NCBI GenBank assembly: GCA_000432275.1
Contig: HF995289.1
Span: 1 to 10,087 of the forward strand
Direction of reading: 5' to 3'
From: Proteobacteria bacterium CAG:495
Lineage (GTDB): Bacteria > Pseudomonadota > Alphaproteobacteria > RF32 > CAG-239
DNA length: 10,087 nt
A program made the translations under genes and the position numbers. Positions 1 through 6,834 of the stretch are shown here, piece after piece. Within the stretch, counting starts at the first letter, position 1. The number at the start of each line of letters is the position of its first letter. The notes under the pieces were generated by a model, which was not told the origin of the DNA, made no database searches, and saw nothing but the letters and a program-made list of their open reading frames with translations.

Positions 1-453
1 GCCGGATTAACCTGTTATACTAACTGCAAAGCAAGTTGTTCTTTGCCGGACTGCAAAGACCGGATTACCACTAAACCGGCAAACAGCAGCTTTACAACAT
101 CATCTTGCACCGACTGTTCCGGAACCCATACCATAAACACCGGATGGCGCTGCAACTCCGGCTATACGGAGCAAAATGGAAACTCATGCGTTCTGCCGGC
201 GCCGTCCTGTTCTGACGACGGATACTACGGAGGAACTTCATGCAGCAACTGGAGCGGATACTCTTACCAACAATGTGCCCAAGAATATGGACATATGGGC
301 TCTAGCTGTAACTCATCCGGCGCTTTGGATCGATGCAGCCAGCAGTGCGTAGGAACTTCAAATGCCGCTGCTTGTTATGGCAGCTGTGCAGGCTCCTGTG
401 ACGTAGACTCCTGGAGACGGTGCTGTCACCAATGCAGTGGAGACCTGACATAA
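1..453 (+). CDS. Cysteine-rich protein, C-terminal part (gene runs off the left edge)
   Basis: The frame is open from base 1 to the TAA at 451-453, giving 150 residues with no convincing start codon, so the true start lies upstream of the window. About 20 of the 150 residues are cysteine, spread along the whole length, with many Gly, Ser, Asn and Tyr and few hydrophobic stretches. Short repeating units can be seen (Cys-x2-Cys pairs, 'GWRCNSGYT', 'GYYGGTSCSNW'), which loosely recall EGF-like or other disulfide-rich extracellular repeats. There is no membrane segment or sorting motif in the visible part. This composition suggests a secreted or surface protein held together by disulfide bonds. 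I recognise no family and assign no function. A perfect hairpin follows 7 bases after the stop. The composition is unlike that of every other gene in the window. Confidence 0.7.
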   Translation, partial: AGLTCYTNCKASCSLPDCKDRITTKPANSSFTTSSCTDCSGTHTINTGWRCNSGYTEQNGNSCVLPAPSCSDDGYYGGTSCSNWSGYSYQQCAQEYGHMGSSCNSSGALDRCSQQCVGTSNAAACYGSCAGSCDVDSWRRCCHQCSGDLT

Positions 454-460
454 AACAAAA

Positions 461-490
461 AAGCAACCCGGAACAAAATCCGGGTTGCTT
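461..490. terminator. Perfect 12-bp hairpin after the cysteine-rich gene
   Basis: Bases 461-472 are the exact reverse complement of 479-490 (core AAGCAACCCGG), with a 6-base loop. It starts 7 bases after the stop codon at 453, the usual place for a factor-independent terminator of the + strand gene. On the + strand, however, only two T residues follow the stem. On the - strand the stem is followed by a T-rich run (complement of 449-460). The element should therefore stop - strand transcripts better than + strand ones, or act in both directions. Confidence 0.7.
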
Positions 491-502
491 CAGAAACACA
501 TA

Positions 503-529
503 TTGACAAAAAGTACAAAATAAGATAAT
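503..529 (+). promoter_or_regulatory. Putative sigma-70-type promoter for the GT-B-like gene
   Basis: A perfect TTGACA (503-508) is followed after 15 bases by GATAAT (524-529), which matches the -10 consensus at five of six positions. The spacer is shorter than the ideal 17. It lies downstream of the hairpin and about 50 bases upstream of the ATG at 578, in AT-rich DNA. The assignment is by pattern only. Confidence 0.45.
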
Positions 530-577
530 CCTGTCTCATCGAAAAAAATATTATTAACCCTATAAAATAAAAATTAT

Positions 578-1669
578 ATGAACAAGATTGTCTTTGCAAT
601 GTATGATGCCGGAATAGCCAATGCTGTAGCATCCGCTTTGCCTTTGCTGGCTGCAAAATTTGATGTGACTGTTATCGCACAACAAGGTCTGGCTTATCCC
701 TGCTTGCTGAAAAAGCTCGAATTCCGGGAAAGAACACATTTCAAACTGATTGAAATCGAAAGCTTTCCTATGGAAACCGCACGGGAATTTTTGCTTGAAG
801 AAAAACCCTGTGCAGTTGTTACGGCAATTTCAAATTTCCGTAAAGTTCCGAACAAGGTCGATTTCACGCTCCCTGAAGCGGCCGCTGCTCAAAAAATTCC
901 GGTTATCGGTATTTTTGAACCGGCCTATCTTTCACCGGCGATGATAGAACCGAGACTGAATTTTGAGCGCAGCTTGCCTCAGAAAATAATCGTGTCGTCG
1001 AGTGTTATGAAAGGAATGCTGACCCGCTTAAAACTGTTCGCGGCTCAGGACATCGTCATCTCGCCGATGCCGAAATACTCTGATTACCTGGTTGTAAGAA
1101 AGTCCCCGGACTTGCCGGAATTAAACCACGTTTTTCGTCGGCAGAACCAAATTGACGACAACGACTTTGCTTTAGTCTTCATCTCCTCGGCTCATCCCTT
1201 TGACATCAAAGTTGTCAATTTGATTGCCGAAGCGGCCGCCCAGATGAAGTTTAAAACATTGCTGACTTTTCATCCTAAAGACATGCCGGAGTTTCAACAA
1301 TATTGTTTGCAAACAATTCCCAATTCCGCATTAATCAATTACGGAACCCTGCCTGAACTAAAAGCGCTTACGGCACTAAGTCTGGGCGCACACGGAGCTG
1401 TTTGTTCTCTCAAATGTTCTCTGATGTTTGATGTTGCCGCCTGCGGGGGAAATACAATCAGTATTAATCCCAACCATCCCGCAATCAGCGAAGATGCAGG
1501 AACCATTCTCGGCATCACCAGAGGTGTTGACAGCGCAGACACGTTGCTGACGGCATTGGATGACGTTAGAACCGGAGGGCTGGCGGTATCGGTAGTTTTT
1601 CCCGAATACAACCGGGCTCCCGCCGACTTTGCCAACCTGTTGGAACAACTTCTGAAAGAGGTAAGATAA
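578..1669 (+). CDS. Two-domain GT-B-like protein of unknown function
   Basis: This 363-residue cytosolic-looking protein has no signal peptide or membrane segment. The N-terminus (residues 3-35, 'IVFAMYDAGIANAV' then a beta strand 'FDVTVIA') looks like a Rossmann-type opening. A second alpha/beta half begins near residue 197 ('FALVFISSAHP') and contains 'TLLTFHPKD' (228-235), 'LGAHGAV' (269-275) and 'MFDVAACGGNTISINP' (283-298). Two Rossmann-like halves, a His-Pro motif and a Gly-rich C-terminal segment are the layout of GT-B enzymes such as UDP-GlcNAc 2-epimerases and glycerophosphotransferase-like transferases. I cannot place it in a named family, and 'glycosyltransferase-like' is an inference. 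The ATG at 578 is the only sensible start, but no good Shine-Dalgarno sequence precedes it (AT-rich leader). The gene stands alone: a hairpin and a promoter lie upstream, and a strong terminator begins 19 bases after its stop. Confidence 0.75.
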   Translation: MNKIVFAMYDAGIANAVASALPLLAAKFDVTVIAQQGLAYPCLLKKLEFRERTHFKLIEIESFPMETAREFLLEEKPCAVVTAISNFRKVPNKVDFTLPEAAAAQKIPVIGIFEPAYLSPAMIEPRLNFERSLPQKIIVSSSVMKGMLTRLKLFAAQDIVISPMPKYSDYLVVRKSPDLPELNHVFRRQNQIDDNDFALVFISSAHPFDIKVVNLIAEAAAQMKFKTLLTFHPKDMPEFQQYCLQTIPNSALINYGTLPELKALTALSLGAHGAVCSLKCSLMFDVAACGGNTISINPNHPAISEDAGTILGITRGVDSADTLLTALDDVRTGGLAVSVVFPEYNRAPADFANLLEQLLKEVR

Positions 1670-1688
1670 AGAAATCTATTTTATCCGC

Positions 1689-1721
1689 AAAAAAAGCCGC
1701 CCTTTATCGGACGGCTTTTTT
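1689..1721. terminator. Bidirectional terminator between the GT-B-like gene and tRNA-His
   Basis: A run of seven A (1689-1695) and GCCG (1696-1699) pairs with CGGC (1712-1715) and six T (1716-1721). There is one inner C/A mismatch, then a CC/GG pair closing the loop TTTATC. The T run on the + strand ends transcription of the gene that stops at 1669. The A run gives the same U-tail on the - strand, about 36 bases past the 3' end of the convergent tRNA-His. It therefore probably serves both genes. Confidence 0.85.
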
Positions 1722-1766
1722 AATGGGGCGAATCCTTGATCGGAAGGCTGTTTTAATGGGGCGAAT
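1713..1766 (+). repeat. 21-bp direct repeat duplicating the terminator tail and tRNA-His 3' end
   Basis: Bases 1713-1733 and 1746-1766 match at 20 of 21 positions (T at 1717, G at 1750), offset by 33 bases. Each copy reads GGCT, a T run, then AATGGGGCGAAT. In the right-hand copy the last ten bases (1757-1766) are the CCA end and part of the acceptor strand of the tRNA-His gene. The left-hand copy is a detached duplicate of that end and starts inside the terminator hairpin. Past the repeat the left copy only weakly resembles the T-arm. This is either a small tandem duplication or the scar of a recombination event at the tRNA 3' end, a common integrase target. Confidence 0.85.
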
Positions 1767-1834
1767 GAAGAGATTCGAACTCTCGACATCTGGTACCACA
1801 AACCAGCGCTCTAACCAACTGAGCTACATTCGCC
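1757..1834 (-). tRNA. tRNA-His (anticodon GTG)
   Basis: Reading the - strand gives a complete cloverleaf of 78 bases. The acceptor stem pairs G1-C2-G3-A4-A5-T6-G7 with C66-A67-T68-T69-C70-G71-C72. The D arm is GCTC/GAGC. The anticodon stem CTGGT/ACCAG holds the loop TTGTGGT, with anticodon GTG. The T arm is GAGAG-TTCGAAT-CTCTT. The histidine-specific extra base is encoded: G-1 (complement of 1834) faces C73. The CCA end is also encoded (complement of 1757-1759). Transcription runs leftwards into the shared terminator at 1689-1721. A TATTAT (complement of 1859-1864) could be its -10 box, but I see no matching -35 at the right distance. Confidence 0.97.
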
Positions 1835-1998
1835 ATCGGCAACAACCGACTTTTACATATAATACGTTTCAAAGTCAAGCTAAAAATCACAACTTGCTCC
1901 GAAAAAAATAATTTTCCGCTGCCGTAAAATTAACAATTTATTTTCTTTTTTTGCTTAGACTTAAATAAATTGAGTGTTTTCAGCAAAAGAAGAACGTT

Positions 1999-3195
1999 AT
2001 GAATAGAAAATTTAACATCTGTACCGGGTTAAAATATATCTTTGCAGCTTGTTTGCTGAGCTGCGCGCTGGTTTCCGGCGCCCACGCTTCGGTTTCATCC
2101 ATCATCATTGATGCCGAAACCGGAGACGTTTTGTCGTCGTCAAACGCCGACTCGCTGCGTTATCCGGCATCGCTCACCAAGCTGATGACGTTGTACATCA
2201 CCTTTAACGCTCTTGATAAAGGTCTGATAAAATTCGAAGACAAACTTCCGGTTTCCCGCAACGCGGCTAACCGTTCTCCTTCCAAACTGGGACTCAAGAA
2301 AGGCGAAACCATAACCGTTCGCGACGCCGTTCTGGCTTTGATTGTCAAATCCGCTAACGACTGCGCCACCGTTTTGGCCGAAGGCCTTGGCTATTCCGAG
2401 GAAAATTTTGCCAAGACCATGACTGAGGTTGCCCAAGAACTCGGCATGAAAAACACCACTTTTAAAAATGCCTCCGGTCTGCCAAACCGTGCCCAAAAGA
2501 CCACTGCCCGCGATATGGCTCTGCTCGGCGCCGCCATGTATCATCACTTTCCCGAATATTACAAACTTTTTGCCACTAAAAAATTCACCTATAACGGCAG
2601 AACCTACTATACTCATAACCACTTGCTGAAATCCTTTGAAGGTGCCGACGGGATGAAAACCGGCTTTACCAATGCGGCTGGCTATAATATCGTAACCTCC
2701 GCCGAACGCGACGGACACCGCGTCATTGCCGTAACCATGGGACACAACACAATCCGCCAGCGCGACACCAAAGTCGCCTCGTTAATGAAAAAAGGACTGC
2801 AAAAGCTGGCTATGTCTGATCATATCGAGGCGCCGAACCTGTACGCCAACGCCGACACTCATACATACGGCGAACCCAGCCTCATTGAAGCCGCTACAGT
2901 CGCGGACGAAGCCCCGGCCTCTGACGTATGGGCGGTTCAAATCGGTGCATTCTCAAACTACGCCAAAGCCCGAAATTATGCAATTTCGGTAAAAAAACAG
3001 CTTAAAATGGCCGGCGCGGAAATAGACATTGAGCCGGCACAAAAAGGCTCTGCGGTCATTTACCGCTCCAAGCTGGTCGGCTTTGAAAAAAATGAAGCGG
3101 ATAAAACGTGTAATAGTTTGAAAAAATCAAATAAGTCCTGTATAGTCATTGCATCAAGTGAAAATCAACAATTGGTAATGGCTAAAAATAATTAA
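1999..3195 (+). CDS. dacA: Exported D-alanyl-D-alanine carboxypeptidase with SPOR domain (DacA/DacF, PBP5-like)
   Basis: This enzyme removes the terminal D-alanine from peptidoglycan pentapeptides in the periplasm. The three active-site motifs of the SxxK peptidase S11 family are present: S58-L-T-K61, S118-A-N120 and K220-T-G222. A signal peptide occupies about residues 1-30 (hydrophobic 12-26, cleavage after AHA). The catalytic domain runs to about 275. In place of the membrane-anchoring helix of E. coli PBP5 there is a linker and a SPOR domain (about 310-385, starting 'WAVQIGAFSNYAKA'), a module that binds septal glycan strands stripped of stem peptides. The start ATG at 1999 is preceded by a weak AGAAGA site. 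No convincing promoter is visible between it and the tRNA. Its stop codon overlaps the start of mipZ by one base (TAATG), so the two are probably translated in a coupled way. The function is secure; the dacA/dacF name is by similarity. Confidence 0.93.
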   Translation: MNRKFNICTGLKYIFAACLLSCALVSGAHASVSSIIIDAETGDVLSSSNADSLRYPASLTKLMTLYITFNALDKGLIKFEDKLPVSRNAANRSPSKLGLKKGETITVRDAVLALIVKSANDCATVLAEGLGYSEENFAKTMTEVAQELGMKNTTFKNASGLPNRAQKTTARDMALLGAAMYHHFPEYYKLFATKKFTYNGRTYYTHNHLLKSFEGADGMKTGFTNAAGYNIVTSAERDGHRVIAVTMGHNTIRQRDTKVASLMKKGLQKLAMSDHIEAPNLYANADTHTYGEPSLIEAATVADEAPASDVWAVQIGAFSNYAKARNYAISVKKQLKMAGAEIDIEPAQKGSAVIYRSKLVGFEKNEADKTCNSLKKSNKSCIVIASSENQQLVMAKNN

Positions 3196-4001
3196 TGACT
3201 GACACTCCCGAAAAGAAAGCGCACATTATCGTTGTCAGCAACGAAAAAGGCGGTACCGGCAAATCGACGATTGCCATGCATTTGGCGGTCAAGCTGATGC
3301 AGGAAGGCTTTAGCGTGGCAACAATCGACCTCGACGGACGTCAGGGCAGCCTTTCCAAATACATTGAAAACCGTAAATCCTTTTGTGAACAGAAAAAAAT
3401 CGCGCTTCCGATTCCCTTGCACTATCGTTTTGAACCGGAAAGCAACGCTTATCTGATTCCCGGCGAAAGAGAAAAAATCGGATTCCAAATTTACGAACTC
3501 TCCCGGCAGGTTGACGCCGTTATCATTGACACCCCGGGCACCAAAAATTATCTGTTTGAAGAAGCGCACAAATACGCCGATACCGTTATCACGCCGATAA
3601 CTGACAGTCTGATTGACCTAAACGTTATTGCCGACATCGACTTCGCCACCGGCAAAGTCGCCGCTCCCGGACACTATGCAAACTATATCTGGGAAGCCAA
3701 AAAGTTTCTTGCCGCTCAGGGGAAACCCTATCTCAACTGGATTGTTGCCGGCAACAAGGTCTCATCCACCCGCTCCCGCAACAAGGCACAGGTTTTCGAA
3801 TATCTTGAAAAACTCTCCAAACTTTACGGCTATCGGTTTTGCGAAGGCCTGAAAGACCGCGTGATATACCGTGAACTGTTCCTGGAAGGGCTGACCGTTC
3901 TGGATATGCAGCATCCTGACTTGAGAATGCGTATGAGCCTGTCGCACCTTGCCGCAAAAATCGAAATCAAAAATCTGGCGGAATTTATCTGCCCCGAATA
4001 A
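3195..4001 (+). CDS. mipZ: MipZ, ParA-family division-site positioning ATPase
   Basis: This 268-residue P-loop ATPase has the deviant Walker A motif of the ParA/MinD class (K18-G-G-T-G-K23-S-T, with both signature lysines), 'IDLDGRQGS' (44-52) in the switch I region, and 'VIIDTPG' (109-115) as Walker B/switch II. It differs from plain ParA and resembles Caulobacter MipZ in the opening 'NEKGGTGKST', in 'ENRKSF' (58-63) and in the C-terminal 'LKDRVIYRELF..GLTVLD'. MipZ forms a gradient anchored at the ParB-bound origin and blocks FtsZ assembly near the poles, so the ring forms at midcell. The ATG overlaps the preceding stop by one base. Following a SPOR-domain carboxypeptidase fits a cell-division role. 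No terminator is visible after the stop. Confidence 0.9.
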   Translation: MTDTPEKKAHIIVVSNEKGGTGKSTIAMHLAVKLMQEGFSVATIDLDGRQGSLSKYIENRKSFCEQKKIALPIPLHYRFEPESNAYLIPGEREKIGFQIYELSRQVDAVIIDTPGTKNYLFEEAHKYADTVITPITDSLIDLNVIADIDFATGKVAAPGHYANYIWEAKKFLAAQGKPYLNWIVAGNKVSSTRSRNKAQVFEYLEKLSKLYGYRFCEGLKDRVIYRELFLEGLTVLDMQHPDLRMRMSLSHLAAKIEIKNLAEFICPE

Positions 4002-4035
4002 ATGTCCAAAGTAGCTAACAAGTTGCTCTTTCTCC

Positions 4036-4063
4036 TTGCCAATAAAGCCTGACGTGGTAAACT
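4036..4063 (+). promoter_or_regulatory. Putative promoter for the pgm-flagellar-cckA gene run
   Basis: TTGCCA (4036-4041), a 16-base spacer and TAAACT (4058-4063) form a reasonable sigma-70-type pair in the only sizeable gap (103 bases) between mipZ and pgm. The start of transcription would fall near 4070, leaving a leader of about 35 bases that carries the strong ribosome site AGGAGA (4095-4100). No CtrA-type TTAA-N7-TTAA box was found here. Confidence 0.45.
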
Positions 4064-4104
4064 CTTGTCATTAATTCCGACAAAAATGCAAAGAAGGAGA
4101 AATC

Positions 4105-5724
4105 ATGATTAAAACAGTTGCAACGACACCCTATGACGACCAGAAAATGGGGACCGGCGGACTGCGTAAAAAAACTAAAGTGGTTATGCAGCCCAATTAT
4201 TTTGAAAACTTTATTCAAAGCATTTTCAATACCATCGGCGACCTCAGCGGAAAAGTTTTCGTTGTCGGCGGTGACGGGCGCTATTATAATGACGTTGCAA
4301 TCCAAAAGTTCATAAAAATGGCTGCCGCCAACGGCGTAGCCAAATTAATCATCGGACAGAACGGTTTTCTTTCAACCCCGGCCTCGTCTAACCTTTTGCT
4401 CAAAAACAAAACCGACGGCGGCTTCGTTCTCTCCGCATCTCATAATCCCGGAGGCATCAACGCCGACTTCGGAATCAAATATGCCAACGAAACCGGCGGT
4501 CAGATTCCGACGGCGGTCAGTGATAAGATTTATCAAACCTCCAAAAACATCAGCGAATACAAAATCTGTGATGTTCCCGACGTGGATTTGTCAAAGCTGG
4601 GAAGCTTCGAAGTCTGCGGAATGAAGATAGAAATCATCGACCCTGTCAAAGACTATGTCGAAATGATGCAAAACATCTTTGATTTTGAAGCGTTAAAAAA
4701 ATTATTCAAAAACGGCTTTACAATGCGTTTTGACGCAATGAACGCGGTTACCGGTCCTTATGCCATTCGTATTTTCGAAGATATCTTGGGTGCCGCCAAA
4801 GGTTCTGTCGTTCATGCCCGGCCGTTGCCCGATTTCGGCGGCCTGCATCCGGACCCCAATCTGGTTTATGCCAAAGAATTGGTTGACTTTATGGCTTCGC
4901 CTCAAGCCGCAGACTTTGCGGCTGCTAACGACGGCGACGGCGACCGCAATATGATTCTCGGCAAAAACTTCTTTGTCACGCCGAGTGACAGTCTGGCTAT
5001 TTTAACCGACAATTTTGCCCTGATTCCCGCTTACAAAGACGGCATTTACGGCGTCGGCAAATCGGCCCCGACCTCAACTGCCGTTGCCCGCGTTGCCAAA
5101 GCCCGCAACATCGACTATTATGAAGTTCCCACCGGCTGGAAGTACTTTGTAAACCTGATGGATTCTAAACGGATTACATTCTGCGGCGAAGAAAGTTTCG
5201 GCACCGGTTCCTCCCACATCCGCGAAAAAGACGGCATTTGGGCTGTCTTATTCTGGCTCAGCATTATTGCCGCCACCGGGAAATCAGTAGAACAGATTAC
5301 CAGAGAACATTGGGAAAAATATGGCCGCAGTTACTATATGCGTTTTGACTTTGAAGGCCTTTCTACCGACATTGCCGACCGCCTGATGGCTGATTTGGAA
5401 GCAAAACTTCCCGCCCTCCCCGGTAAACAGCTTGAAAACTTTAAGGTTGCCGACGCTTATGCTTTTGTGTATAACGATCCCGTTGATCACAGCAGTACCA
5501 AAAACGGCTTAATTGTCAGTTTCGACGACGGTTCCCGTATCGTTTACCGCCTCTCCGGCACCGGTTCCAGCGGGGCGACGCTGCGCGTTTATCTTGAAAA
5601 ATACAGCAAAACCGACCTTGGCAGCGAACCTCTGAAAATGCTGGAAGAATTGTTGCGGGTTGCCATGGCAATAGCTGAAATTCCCGAAAGGACAGGAAAA
5701 CACCAAGCCGATGTTGTTACTTAG
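4105..5724 (+). CDS. pgm: Phosphoglucomutase (alpha-D-glucose-phosphate specific)
   Basis: This enzyme interconverts glucose 1-phosphate and glucose 6-phosphate in the cytosol through a phosphoserine, linking glycolysis with UDP-glucose, glycogen and envelope sugar synthesis. At 539 residues it has the usual length of the long bacterial/eukaryotic PGM1 type. All four active-site signatures are present. The phosphoserine loop is 'SASHNPGG' (110-117, nucleophile S112). The metal loop is 'DGDGDR' (277-282). The sugar-binding loop is 'CGEESFG' (360-366), and 'RLSGTGSSG' (482-490) binds phosphate. The opening 'GTGGLRKKT' also fits the family. AGGAGA at 4095-4100, four bases before the ATG, fixes the start. 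The last 14 bases overlap the next gene in another frame. It is the first gene of the probable six-gene run ending in the sensor kinase. Confidence 0.96.
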   Translation: MIKTVATTPYDDQKMGTGGLRKKTKVVMQPNYFENFIQSIFNTIGDLSGKVFVVGGDGRYYNDVAIQKFIKMAAANGVAKLIIGQNGFLSTPASSNLLLKNKTDGGFVLSASHNPGGINADFGIKYANETGGQIPTAVSDKIYQTSKNISEYKICDVPDVDLSKLGSFEVCGMKIEIIDPVKDYVEMMQNIFDFEALKKLFKNGFTMRFDAMNAVTGPYAIRIFEDILGAAKGSVVHARPLPDFGGLHPDPNLVYAKELVDFMASPQAADFAAANDGDGDRNMILGKNFFVTPSDSLAILTDNFALIPAYKDGIYGVGKSAPTSTAVARVAKARNIDYYEVPTGWKYFVNLMDSKRITFCGEESFGTGSSHIREKDGIWAVLFWLSIIAATGKSVEQITREHWEKYGRSYYMRFDFEGLSTDIADRLMADLEAKLPALPGKQLENFKVADAYAFVYNDPVDHSSTKNGLIVSFDDGSRIVYRLSGTGSSGATLRVYLEKYSKTDLGSEPLKMLEELLRVAMAIAEIPERTGKHQADVVT

Positions 5725-6829
5725 AAAACATATCGTCCTAAGTACGTTTTTAGCCGCGCTGGCTTTCATCCCGAAAGCCGGTGCCGGCTTGTACGGCTAT
5801 ACCAACGTTAACCCCTATACCAGAGAAGAAGAACTGCTCGACATCGAAGTTCCGCCGCTGACGATTACCAATTACCGGGAAAAAATGCGCGATAACCTTC
5901 TGATGTTAATTGATTATGCGAAATCGCAAAAACCTGATTTTAAAATCATTGCGCATGAAGGACAGGAACTGCTGACAAAAAGCTTGTGGGAATATCACCT
6001 TGAAGGATACAACGCAGCGCGCCGACAGGGTATTAACGCCAGCGATCCGTCTTTTTTGACCAGATTGAAAGAGCAAAGTCCCGCTGCCGAACCGGCGGTA
6101 GGCACTCCCGGACGCCGCTACCTTAACGCGCTTGACGCCATTGTGCTTAACAACCTTTACTGCACCCCGCAACACCGCCCGGGTTCATTGCTGCTCAAGC
6201 ACAAACTCCCGATTTTAAGCATCGAACAGTGCGCGGACGAATTGTCTTTTGACAAGGCCATCGTTCAATCTGTCATGGACAAACGCGTCATTTACGGTTT
6301 TGACAACCCTCAGTATGCTTTCCGTGACATAAAGCATCTGCCCGTCATCAATGAAACGGCCAAAAACGTTATGTCCGTCAATGATGCCAAAAATATGCTC
6401 ATTTTGACCGACGAAAGCGAATATCAGGACAAATACGAGTTCATCGACGCTATTCGCAACACCAATTATGATATTGTAATCATCCAGCCGCTGTTCAAAA
6501 GAAATCAGACTTATACGCCGGAAGAAATTGCTTCCTTGCAGTATAAAAAGAACGGCACCAAACGTTTGTTGATTGCCCAGATGAATGTCAGCGAAGCCAA
6601 CGGCCGGGACTATTTCTGGCAAAAAGACTGGCAGGTCGGTTATCCCTCCTGGCTCGTCCGGCTCTCTTTTGTCGATGAGGATTCCGTCATTGCCAAATAC
6701 TGGGCCGTCGAATGGCAGCGTATCATCGCCAGACACTTTAAGAGCATTGTCGACAGCGGATTTGACGGCGTCTTTTTTACCGGCTTGGAAAATCATCTGT
6801 ATTTTGAAAAACAAACTCCGTTAGAGTAA
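5711..6829 (+). CDS. Exported GH114 / TM1410-type polygalactosaminidase-like protein
   Basis: This 372-residue protein has a likely signal peptide (residues 1-25, hydrophobic 7-20, Ala/Gly-rich end 'KAGAG'), so it is probably exported. The C-terminal half carries the pattern of the GH114/COG2342 TIM-barrel superfamily: 'YDIVIIQPLF' (253-262), 'LLIAQMNVSEANGRDYFW' (286-303), 'GYPSW' (310-314), 'KYWAVEWQRII' (329-339) and 'GFDGVFF' (350-356). Known members include endo-alpha-1,4-polygalactosaminidases and the hydrolase domain of PelA, which cut galactosamine-rich polysaccharide. Some positions look changed: the usual GEAE-like motif reads S-E-A-N (294-297), and the Asp that commonly follows GFDGV(F/Y)L is Thr357. 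Activity is therefore uncertain. It overlaps pgm by 14 bases and ends 5 bases before fliQ. The ribosome site is weak (CAGGA at 5693-5697, 13 bases away), which suggests coupling to pgm. The superfamily is likely; the substrate is unknown. Confidence 0.72.
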   Translation: MLLLRKHIVLSTFLAALAFIPKAGAGLYGYTNVNPYTREEELLDIEVPPLTITNYREKMRDNLLMLIDYAKSQKPDFKIIAHEGQELLTKSLWEYHLEGYNAARRQGINASDPSFLTRLKEQSPAAEPAVGTPGRRYLNALDAIVLNNLYCTPQHRPGSLLLKHKLPILSIEQCADELSFDKAIVQSVMDKRVIYGFDNPQYAFRDIKHLPVINETAKNVMSVNDAKNMLILTDESEYQDKYEFIDAIRNTNYDIVIIQPLFKRNQTYTPEEIASLQYKKNGTKRLLIAQMNVSEANGRDYFWQKDWQVGYPSWLVRLSFVDEDSVIAKYWAVEWQRIIARHFKSIVDSGFDGVFFTGLENHLYFEKQTPLE

Positions 6830-6834
6830 CGCTT

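Noticed and set aside
1835..1850. Small TCGG/CCGA hairpin between the tRNA and the carboxypeptidase gene
   Set aside because: A four-base stem without a T run is too weak to call a terminator or regulatory structure.
1859..1887. Complete promoter for tRNA-His on the - strand
   Set aside because: TATTAT (complement of 1859-1864) is a fair -10 box, but the nearby TTGACT (complement of 1873-1878) is only 8 bases away and nothing fits at 16-18 bases, so only a -10-like site can be claimed.
1723..1911. Open + strand frame of 62 codons across the tRNA region
   Set aside because: It is the antisense reading of the tRNA-His gene and its flanks, has no ribosome site, and the residues simply reflect the tRNA sequence.
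1911..1998. Promoter or CtrA box upstream of the carboxypeptidase gene
   Set aside because: The AT-rich stretch has several TTAA and TAAAT-like words, but none form a -35/-10 pair at normal spacing or a TTAA-N7-TTAA box.
2140..2745. Long - strand open frame (201 codons) opposite the carboxypeptidase gene
   Set aside because: It lies wholly inside a gene with all three S11 motifs intact, has no ribosome site, and no recognisable protein features; it is a codon-bias shadow.
6215..6814. Long - strand open frame (199 codons) opposite the GH114-like gene
   Set aside because: The + strand frame has a signal peptide, tight operon spacing and family motifs. The - strand frame has none of these.
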